A stretch of DNA of 40,415 nucleotides from CAZEJK01 sp964512045 (GTDB lineage Bacteria > Acidobacteriota > Thermoanaerobaculia > Thermoanaerobaculales > Sulfomarinibacteraceae), in contig CAZEJK010000021.1 of NCBI GenBank assembly GCA_964512045.1, positions 1 through 40,415 on the forward strand, in the 5' to 3' direction. Below, one piece after another: positions 8,331 through 15,071 of this stretch; within the stretch, counting starts at the first letter, position 1; every line of letters begins with the position of its first letter. Both the position numbers and the translations under genes were made by a program. The notes beneath the pieces were generated by a model. That model ran no database searches, was not told the DNA's origin, and worked only from the letters and a program-made list of their open reading frames with translations.

Positions 8331-9331
8331 CACCGCGGGCCTCGTTCATCGGGACGCTTCAGCTCCGCCCGCTGCTGCCGTGCGCTGGTGGCGTCGATCG
8401 GCTCGAATCCCGAAGCGAGGGCGATCCGCTGACCCTCGGCGGACAGCATGAAACGGACGAGCTCCCGCGTCAGCGGGTCGAGCGGCGCATCTGGGGACCG
8501 GTTGACGTACACGTGCACCGGTCGTGAAAGCGGGTAGCGGGGGTCGTCCGGAAAGACCGCGATCCCGTCCGGCGTCGCGGTCAACGGAACAGCGCGCACC
8601 CCAGAGGTTCCGTACCCTCCTCCCGAGTAACCGATTCCGTAGAGATCGCGCTCGACACCCTGAACCACCGAGGCGGAGCCGAGCTGCTCCTTCACCGAGC
8701 TCTTGAAGTCACCTCCGCAGAGCACGGTGCGCTGGAAGTAACCGTGGGTTCCGGACGCCGAGTTGCGCCCGTACAGGGAGACTGGTGCGGTTCGCCAGTG
8801 TGCGCCGAGCCCGAGGTCGCCCCAGGTTCTCCGGTCCCGGACCAGCCCGCAACGACGGTTTCTGGAGAACACGGCATCGACCTCAGCGAGCGTCAGACGA
8901 GGGATCGGGTTGTCGTGGTTGACCCACACCACGAGGGTGTCTCGGGCCACGTCGAAGCGTGTCGGAGGGTAGCCGTATCGCGCGGTGAACGCCTCCAGCT
9001 CGCGCGGCTGCATCATCCGCGACATCGCCGCCACCTGGACCGTACCCTCCACCAGGGCAGGCGGGGCAGTGGCAGAGCCCTTTCCATCCACCTCCACATT
9101 CACCGCTGGATAGAGCGACCGGAACGCCTCTGCGATCAGGGTCTGGAGCTCGAGCATCGTATCGGAGCCGGCTGCGGAGAGTGTTCCGCGGAGCGACCGG
9201 ACGGGCTCGTACGGCGCGTGCATGCCGATTTTCAGGTCCGTCACCACAGCAGTGGCGAACGCCAGTGACGCGGACACAAGGAGACTTGCGAGGGCTGCGG
9301 AGCAGATGGTGCGGGATGAGCGCAGAGCCAT
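8330..9331 (-). CDS. pstS: Periplasmic phosphate-binding protein, PstS-like (copy nearest pstC)
   Basis: Type II periplasmic binding protein of 333 aa that should deliver phosphate to PstCA. It has a Sec signal peptide (about 1-28, hydrophobic core CSAALASLLVSASLAFATA) with no lipobox cysteine, so it is probably soluble. Phosphate-contact motifs of the family are present: AAGSDTMLEL at the first strand, MSRMMQPRELEAF in the 'SR' loop, and NSASGTHGYFQ at the domain interface. The stop overlaps the pstC start (TGATG), and the second PstS-like gene ends 14 bp upstream. Preference for phosphate over another oxyanion is inferred from the operon. Confidence 0.88.
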   Translation of the reverse strand: MALRSSRTICSAALASLLVSASLAFATAVVTDLKIGMHAPYEPVRSLRGTLSAAGSDTMLELQTLIAEAFRSLYPAVNVEVDGKGSATAPPALVEGTVQVAAMSRMMQPRELEAFTARYGYPPTRFDVARDTLVVWVNHDNPIPRLTLAEVDAVFSRNRRCGLVRDRRTWGDLGLGAHWRTAPVSLYGRNSASGTHGYFQRTVLCGGDFKSSVKEQLGSASVVQGVERDLYGIGYSGGGYGTSGVRAVPLTATPDGIAVFPDDPRYPLSRPVHVYVNRSPDAPLDPLTRELVRFMLSAEGQRIALASGFEPIDATSARQQRAELKRPDERGPR

Positions 9332-9345
9332 GTCGATCGAGGAGG

Positions 9346-10239
9346 TTACGGAGCGGGTGTAAACGGCGCGTGAAGCATCTCCTCACGTCGCCAGAGCGGG
9401 ATGTAGCCAACCTCCTCGACCACCCTCTGGCCCTCCGGGCCGAGGATCCAGTCGATCAGCTCCTTGGTGGTGCCTCGAGGAGGTTGCACGGTGTACAGCT
9501 GCAGGTAGCGGGCGAGGGGGTAGCTCTGGTCACGCGCTGCGGCGACGGTGGGAGCGGCTCCTTCCAGGCGGCAGTGGGTCAGCCCGGGAGCATACGCCAG
9601 GCCACCGTAGCCGATCGCCTGCGGATCAGCGTGGATCCGAGCGGTGATCGCCGCGGTGGTCGGTAGGACCTGGGCGTTGGGGGTGTACGGTACGCCTCCG
9701 AGGACGTGGTCCTGGAAGAACCAATGGGTGCCCGATGTGGGTGGTCTGACCAGCACGTGGATCGGTAACGATGGGCCGCCGAGCTGGTCCCACGAGGTGA
9801 CCTCACCGCTGAAAACGGCGCGCAGCTGCTCGAGGGAGAGGTCGGTCACCGGGTTGTCAGGGTGGACGTAGACGCTCAATGCATCGAGTGCGCAGAGGAA
9901 GCGGACGCCGAGCGTCTGATGGCGCTCAAACAGCGCCTGGACCTCCTCCGGCGCCAGCGGCCGCGAGGCGGCACAGATCTCGGCGCGCCCGCGAACCAGG
10001 GCACGAACACCGGCGCCGGTGCCGCCCCCTTCGACGTAGATGGAAACGCGAGGATGTGAGGCCATGAACTCCTCTGCCCATCGCTGCAGCAGCGGGAGCA
10101 TGGTGTCGGATCCCACCGCCCGGACGGTGGATGTCTGAGGGCTGGACGGCACAGTGGCACAGCCCACGGCGACAACGGTGGCAAGCAGCGGTATGAGCAT
10201 GAACCAGAACGCATGGGGAGCGCATCTGCAGCCGATCAT
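9346..10239 (-). CDS. Second PstS-like substrate-binding lipoprotein
   Basis: A second PBP-like protein of 297 aa immediately upstream of pstS. A hydrophobic leader (about 12-32) ends in VVAVGC, a weak lipobox, so it is probably anchored as a lipoprotein. Family motifs are AVGSDTMLPLL, EGGGTGAGVRAL, AASRPLAPEEV and RPPTSGTHWFFQ. Overall identity to the neighbouring PstS looks modest by eye, so this is not a recent duplication. The chosen start at 10239 overlaps the M28 peptidase stop (ATGA); a longer in-frame start at 10299 would lie inside that gene. It may bind phosphate with different affinity, hand ligand to PstS, or bind a related anion. Confidence 0.85.
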   Translation of the reverse strand: MIGCRCAPHAFWFMLIPLLATVVAVGCATVPSSPQTSTVRAVGSDTMLPLLQRWAEEFMASHPRVSIYVEGGGTGAGVRALVRGRAEICAASRPLAPEEVQALFERHQTLGVRFLCALDALSVYVHPDNPVTDLSLEQLRAVFSGEVTSWDQLGGPSLPIHVLVRPPTSGTHWFFQDHVLGGVPYTPNAQVLPTTAAITARIHADPQAIGYGGLAYAPGLTHCRLEGAAPTVAAARDQSYPLARYLQLYTVQPPRGTTKELIDWILGPEGQRVVEEVGYIPLWRREEMLHAPFTPAP

Positions 10240-11906
10240 GGCCGTTCCTCCGCCAGGCTCAGCAGTCGTTGGTACCTGTACGGCGTGCCGCGGCGCCACC
10301 GCGGCGCCATCGGAGAGTTCGCAACAGCCTGGAGAAACGTCAAGATCACCTCTGCATGCTGTGCCGACGCGGCGAGGTCAAGACGCTGGTCGAGGTCGTC
10401 GAACGGTGTGTGGTAGCGCTCCATCCCCCAACGGATCGAGTAGGCCACGGCCTCCGAGGGGCGGTGGTGTGCGGTGGTGAACCCTTCAGAGACGAGGATG
10501 GCGGGCACTCCAGCCTCGGCAAACGCGTACTGATCGGACAGCTTCAGAGCCTCTGAGACCCAGAAGAAGGGGGGGATCGAGCCCACCCGGAGATCCATCT
10601 GCCGACAGACGTACTCGAGGGTGGAGCCGAGGGTGGAGAGCTCTCCGCCGATGCCGATGAGGTCATGGAAGTCGTCGAAGAACGCGAGCCCGTCGACGTT
10701 GATGTTCGCGACCATGCGCACCAAGGGAACCGGTGGATGGTCGACGAAGTAGCTCGATCCCAGGAGCCCTTTCTCCTCACCGGTCGTGAACAGAACGATG
10801 ACCGATCTCCGCAGCGGACGGTCCTCCTGGGCAATCACCCTGGCGATCTCGAGGACTCCGGCCACCCCGAGCGCATTGTCGACGACGCCGTTGTAGATCG
10901 AGTCACCGCCGATCGGTGGACCAACGCCGAGGTGGTCGTAGTGGGCGCTGAGGACCACGTAGCTGTCGCGGAGCACGGGGTCGCGGCCGTGGCGCACGGC
11001 GACGATGTTCGGCGCGAGAAAGTCCCGTTCGGAGAACTGGCCACGGAACGTCAGTGCGACGTTCAGAGAGACGGTCCGCAGCCGATGGGCTCGGCCCATC
11101 TCGTACACGCCAGCAACCGACAGGCCGTTGGGGGTGAGCAGCAGCCGGTCGGCGACCTCTGGGCGCAGCACCAGGCTGAGGTGGCGGGGCACGGAGTAGG
11201 CGAGCGTCACGTGCTCGAACGCGAACTCCCGCTGCCACGCGGCCCACGACGGATGGCGAACGTCGCGGGGCGGGGGGAGCAGGATGCTGCCGACGGCGCC
11301 GCGAGAGATCGCTGTCCGCTGCTTCACCTCCGTGCTCGAGTACACCGTTGGCTCCGAGCCGGCGAAGAACGTGGGATCATCGGACGGAGGTTCCCCTGCG
11401 AGGAACGCCACGATCGAGCCCGTGACATCGAGATCCTGGTAGTCGTTATGGTCGAACTCGGGCGCCACGATTCCGTAGCCGACGAACACCACCGCGGCCG
11501 GCTCGGGAACCAGCGTCTGGTCGCCAGCAGAGTAGAGCACGTAGTCCTCGCCCAGCTCGAGCTGCACGGCCTCGGTGGTCGTGTGGACAGTGAGCTCGCT
11601 GGAGGCCAGCGGTGTGGCGCCATGCATCGGTACGGGCTGCCGGTAGCCGTCCTCGCCGAGCGGCTCCCAGCCGAGCCGCTGCAGCTCGCCGGCCAGGTAC
11701 CGCGCGGCCAGCTCCCCTCCTCGGGTGCCGGTGCCACGACCCTGGAGCTCGTCCGCCGCAAGCACCTGGATGTGGTGTCGCAGCCGTTGCTCACAGACAC
11801 CCTCCGGTCGCTGCTCGAGGTCACGCTGCTGTGCAGAGGTCACCGATGCCACCGCGATGAGCGTAGCCAATAGCACACCGGGAGCCGAGTCACGTCGAGG
11901 TCGCAT
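10236..11906 (-). CDS. Secreted M28-family aminopeptidase
   Basis: Zinc metallo-aminopeptidase of about 556 aa with a Sec signal peptide (core GVLLATLIAVASVTSAQ). A PA-like insert occupies the middle (around VVFVGYGIVAPEFDHNDYQD). The M28 domain carries the co-catalytic zinc ligands in order: His in VVLSAHYDHLG, bridging Asp in VVDNALGVAGV, the Glu pair in TTGEEKGLLGS, Asp in NINVDGLAF and the last His in ERYHTPFDDLDQ. Start 11906 is preferred because the longer in-frame start (11984) would begin inside the terminator of the upstream gene. It is the first gene of the pst operon and overlaps the next by ATGA. E. coli Iap, also M28, trims alkaline phosphatase, a possible parallel for its presence here. 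Confidence 0.88.
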   Translation of the reverse strand: MRPRRDSAPGVLLATLIAVASVTSAQQRDLEQRPEGVCEQRLRHHIQVLAADELQGRGTGTRGGELAARYLAGELQRLGWEPLGEDGYRQPVPMHGATPLASSELTVHTTTEAVQLELGEDYVLYSAGDQTLVPEPAAVVFVGYGIVAPEFDHNDYQDLDVTGSIVAFLAGEPPSDDPTFFAGSEPTVYSSTEVKQRTAISRGAVGSILLPPPRDVRHPSWAAWQREFAFEHVTLAYSVPRHLSLVLRPEVADRLLLTPNGLSVAGVYEMGRAHRLRTVSLNVALTFRGQFSERDFLAPNIVAVRHGRDPVLRDSYVVLSAHYDHLGVGPPIGGDSIYNGVVDNALGVAGVLEIARVIAQEDRPLRRSVIVLFTTGEEKGLLGSSYFVDHPPVPLVRMVANINVDGLAFFDDFHDLIGIGGELSTLGSTLEYVCRQMDLRVGSIPPFFWVSEALKLSDQYAFAEAGVPAILVSEGFTTAHHRPSEAVAYSIRWGMERYHTPFDDLDQRLDLAASAQHAEVILTFLQAVANSPMAPRWRRGTPYRYQRLLSLAEERP

Positions 11907-11958
11907 CCCATCCCATTGTGGCACGGGTTGACGCTCTGCCGGATCGGAGGACGCCCGC

Positions 11959-11976
11959 CTGACAGCAAAGAAACGG
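11959..11976 (-). promoter_or_regulatory. Weak candidate Pho box upstream of the pst operon
   Basis: Read on the minus strand, a half-site CTGTCAG (11965-11959) matches six of seven bases of the PhoB half-site CTGTCAT. It lies 52 bases before the first gene of the operon, in the only sizeable gap that could hold its promoter. The repeat expected 11 bases further on is poor (GCGTCCT, four of seven), and the site adjoins the previous gene's terminator. A -10-like CACAAT lies just before the ATG. Confidence 0.25.
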
Positions 11977-11998
11977 CCCGGCATGAGAGCCGGGCCGT
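11967..11998 (-). terminator. Intrinsic terminator after the CHRD-domain gene
   Basis: A 10-bp perfect GC-rich stem (11973-11982 paired with 11989-11998) with a 6-nt loop is followed on the minus strand by TTTCTTTG. It sits 32 bases after the CHRD gene stop. It separates the TonB/beta-helix/CHRD block from the pst operon and argues that the operon has its own promoter in the remaining 60 bases. Confidence 0.85.
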
Positions 11999-12029
11999 CG
12001 GGATGGGGCGCGGTTCTGATCGTAGAGCC

Positions 12030-13160
12030 CTACGAGGCAGGAACCGCCGGGATGAAGATTGCGTCGCCGTTGACGTTGTCAACGACCGAGGCGTACATGA
12101 ACACCGGCTCCGAGGAGACGAAGGTCACGTACAGGTCGCCAGCGTCGGCCAGCTCCGGCCACAGCTGCGCGAGGTTGAGCTGCTGCTGGGCGAGCCCCTC
12201 CGCAGAGGACGTGAGGGTGCCGAGCTGCTGTCCGGTGGTCGCGTCCCAGGCAGCGAAGCTGACCTGGATCGCGTCGGTGTTCGGGTTGAACCAGCCGATG
12301 TTGCCGCGGAAGCCCTCGCCAGACGCCGCATCCTCGTTCGACAGGAACGGCAGCACGCCGTTCGTCAGAGCATGGTCGATCGTCTGCGCTGGCACCAGCT
12401 GGCCGAAGGTGCCCAGGCCAGCGTCGCGGGCGTCGTTGTAGATCCGGGCCAGCGACTTCAGCTCGGTGCTCGAGCTGATGACCACCGCACCCTTCCCATC
12501 GGTGACGCCAAACTGCTCCGCGACGAAGTCGTTGAGCACGGCCTCCTGGCCGGGACCGACGGTGACGGTCGCCGTTGCGCTCGGGCCGGAGTTGCCGGCG
12601 TCGCCCTCGGGGTAGTACTGGAGCGTGACGCTGGCCGCCTGACCGCTCAGGTTGACCATCCGTGCGTCGGTGCGGAAGAACGTGCCGGCCTGGCCGGCGA
12701 TCGCCGCGGCCACCGGGAAGTACGCGACGTAGGCGTCGCCCTCGCCGCCGCCCGCACCAGCGAGCTGGCCGCGGATCGCGCCGTTCGGGAACCCTTCCGT
12801 GTGGACCTGAACGTAGAACCCTTCCGGGCTGTCGATGATGTTGCTCAGCGTCGCCGCATCGGCGGCCACGGAGCCGGTCGCTGTTCCGTTGATGAAGGAC
12901 GCTTCCAGATCCACCACGACGCCGCCGCTCGCGCCCGCCGCGCCGGTGTGAATGTGCGCCGCGGTAATCGTGTCCAGACCCGAGGCGATGATGCTGTAGG
13001 AAACGTCGGTGCCGCTGATGTCGACCACCGCGAAACCGGTGGCATCGTCATCGCCGGGACCCGGTACCACCGCTGCGCCACTCAGGTCGGCGCTGAACGT
13101 CTCCGCTCCGAGCACCAGGGGTAGCAGCAGGATCAGGGTTGCGATCAGAGTTGTTCGCAT
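12030..13160 (-). CDS. Secreted CHRD-domain protein
   Basis: Exported protein of 376 aa whose exact role is unknown. A signal peptide (1-19, RTTLIATLILLLPLVLGA) is followed by a CHRD domain (about 20-125) with the family's typical strands, TAAHIHTGAAGASGGVVVDL and FYVQVHTEGFPNGAIRGQL. CHRD domains were first described in chordin and occur in many bacterial exported proteins. A second beta-rich region (about 130-376) shows TFFRTDARMVNLSGQAASV and NIGWFNPNTDAIQVSF and resembles a repeated Ig-like module used in secreted proteins of Acidobacteria-like genomes. A start at 13160 is chosen because GGAGCG precedes it and the signal peptide begins there. It follows the beta-helix gene by 20 bp and ends at a strong terminator. 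Confidence 0.8.
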   Translation of the reverse strand: MRTTLIATLILLLPLVLGAETFSADLSGAAVVPGPGDDDATGFAVVDISGTDVSYSIIASGLDTITAAHIHTGAAGASGGVVVDLEASFINGTATGSVAADAATLSNIIDSPEGFYVQVHTEGFPNGAIRGQLAGAGGGEGDAYVAYFPVAAAIAGQAGTFFRTDARMVNLSGQAASVTLQYYPEGDAGNSGPSATATVTVGPGQEAVLNDFVAEQFGVTDGKGAVVISSSTELKSLARIYNDARDAGLGTFGQLVPAQTIDHALTNGVLPFLSNEDAASGEGFRGNIGWFNPNTDAIQVSFAAWDATTGQQLGTLTSSAEGLAQQQLNLAQLWPELADAGDLYVTFVSSEPVFMYASVVDNVNGDAIFIPAVPAS

Positions 13161-13180
13161 GAGACTCGCTCCTTCACTAC

Positions 13181-14959
13181 TTACTTCAGTGACCAGTTGA
13201 CCCACGGCGCCTGGGTCCAGTCGTCGTTCGGGTTCACGCCGCCGATGAAGTCCACCTGATCGAAGAAGCCGTCAGACGGCGGCGCCTGCACGTAGCTGGC
13301 CTCGCGGGCCGGCGAGCCAGGCAGCGGCGCCAGGTTTGGCTTGATGGAGCTGAAGAACGGCGAGGCGAGCATGGGGTCGACGGCCCGGTTCATCTCCTGG
13401 TCTTGCAGGAACCAGACATCGGAGCCCTGCCAGTCGCCCTCGGCGTCCTCCTTGATGTTCGGCTGACCGGTCCACGAGCCGTTGTTGAACATGATGGAGT
13501 TGGCGAACACGAGACCGCCGTTGTTCGCCTGCACGTAGGTGCTTTCGCTGTCGATGTCGAGCCCGGTCTCGCGGAAGCCGTAGACGATGAAGTTGTGCAG
13601 GTTGCCGGCGAAGCCGCGGCGCAGCTTCATGCCGTCGTCGCCTTTCGGTCCGGTGTCCCCGGAGCCGATCAGGGTCACGTTGTACATCTGACCCGTGGCG
13701 CGCGGCTCGTTGTCCTCGCCGAACTCCCAGCTGTCGAACTCGATGCCGTGGTCGGCATCGAGGCCTTCCTGGACCACGACCGCGAACTGGACCTTGAACT
13801 GGGCGCCCTCGGTGCAGTCGATGGAGTCGTCGGCGTTGCCGGTGAAGACCGCGTACTTGACGTTGACGGTGCCGCCGAACCACTCGATGGCGTCGTCCTC
13901 GTTGCGGATGACCTGGACATGGTCGATGACGGTGCCGTCGCCGACGCCGTGGAGAGAGAGCCCGTTGAGCTCGTTGTCGGCCGAGAACTCGAAGCCGCCG
14001 AACTCGATCCGCAGGTAGCGCAGCATGCCCGAGGAGTCGTTCGGGTCGTCGCCGCCGTACACCACCGACTCGGCGCCCTCGACCTGCGAGGTGCCGTCAC
14101 CGCCCACGTTCAGCGGTGCGTTGCCGGCGAGGATGATGCCGCCCCAGTCGCCGGCGCCGCGCTCACCGCGCTCCTGCGCCGAGGTGAACACGATCGGCTT
14201 CATCTCGGTGCCGACCGCCATCAGCTTCGAGCCAGGCTCGACGATCAGGGCGTTCGAGCCGGTGCCGAGAACGACGGTTCCAGGCTCGATGGTCAGGGTC
14301 GCGCCGCTCTGCACGAAGACCGCATCCTGCATGACGTAGAGAGTGTCGGCCGTCCAGGTGGTGTCGGTTGTGACGTTGGCGCTCAGGGCCTCGACCTGTC
14401 CGACGACGCTGTACAGCGCGTAGTCGCGGGCGAGCACGTCGTCGTTGGCGTCGCGGATCTCGATCACCCAGGCGTAGTGGCCGAGGGGCAGGTCGGGGGC
14501 TGCGCCGAAGGCGCCGGCATCACCGAACAGCTTCAGCTCACTGACGGTCGGGGCGAACACCTTGAGCGGGTCGTCGCCGAAGCCGAACAGATCCGCCACC
14601 TCGCCGACGGGCAGCAGGCCCTGGAAGGTGTTGAAGTAGCGCTTGTCGCCGGTGTCGGCGTTCTGCCAGTAGAAGTACACGGTCACCGGACCGGTGTAGC
14701 CGTTGGCGCGGGTCGACAGGAAGACCTCCTGAGTGAGGTCGCCGCCGGACTCGAACGCGTAGTAGTTGGTCTCGATGAGCGCGGCCGGCCACGCGCTCGA
14801 GGTGGTGGGCATGCCCTTGGTGGCAGCACTCGGGGACTCAGTGTACGGCCGGACCCAATCGAGGCCCGTGGTGGACTCCACCGGCGCCGTCATCCCGGCC
14901 TGTCCGGCAACGGCCAGGAGCATCGCAGTCACAGTCATGAAGATGGTCGAAACGCGCAT
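13181..14959 (-). CDS. Secreted beta-helix-like protein beside a TonB receptor
   Basis: Exported protein of 592 aa with a signal peptide (about 1-24) and a strong ribosome-binding site (AGGGAGGTAAGAGGA) before ATG 14959. The N-terminal third (about 60-185) looks like an immunoglobulin-type beta domain. From about 200 on, repeats of strands and short turns suggest a right-handed parallel beta-helix: TLTIEPGTVVLGTGSNALIV, PIVFTSAQ then DWGGIILAGNAPLN, and IRNEDDAIEWFGGTVNVKYA. Many Asp-Asp/Asn turns could bind calcium. The C-terminus ends in an NDDWTQAPWVNW motif shared by this broad family. It lies 112 bp after the TonB receptor gene and 20 bp before the CHRD gene. I recognise the architecture but not a biochemical function; it could be a surface substrate-binding partner of the receptor. 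Confidence 0.75.
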   Translation of the reverse strand: MRVSTIFMTVTAMLLAVAGQAGMTAPVESTTGLDWVRPYTESPSAATKGMPTTSSAWPAALIETNYYAFESGGDLTQEVFLSTRANGYTGPVTVYFYWQNADTGDKRYFNTFQGLLPVGEVADLFGFGDDPLKVFAPTVSELKLFGDAGAFGAAPDLPLGHYAWVIEIRDANDDVLARDYALYSVVGQVEALSANVTTDTTWTADTLYVMQDAVFVQSGATLTIEPGTVVLGTGSNALIVEPGSKLMAVGTEMKPIVFTSAQERGERGAGDWGGIILAGNAPLNVGGDGTSQVEGAESVVYGGDDPNDSSGMLRYLRIEFGGFEFSADNELNGLSLHGVGDGTVIDHVQVIRNEDDAIEWFGGTVNVKYAVFTGNADDSIDCTEGAQFKVQFAVVVQEGLDADHGIEFDSWEFGEDNEPRATGQMYNVTLIGSGDTGPKGDDGMKLRRGFAGNLHNFIVYGFRETGLDIDSESTYVQANNGGLVFANSIMFNNGSWTGQPNIKEDAEGDWQGSDVWFLQDQEMNRAVDPMLASPFFSSIKPNLAPLPGSPAREASYVQAPPSDGFFDQVDFIGGVNPNDDWTQAPWVNWSLK

Positions 14960-15071
14960 TCCTCTTACCTCCCTTTGTGGTTGAGACTCTGTGGGGTGCG
15001 GATGGGCACCCGCGGCGAACTCACGGACGCCCATCTCAAACGGCCCGCATGCACGTGGTATGGAGCGCGCG

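Noticed and set aside
10665..11873. Plus-strand open frame of 402 codons opposite the M28 peptidase
   Set aside because: Explained by GC-rich codon positions of the peptidase gene; no ribosome site and no domain.
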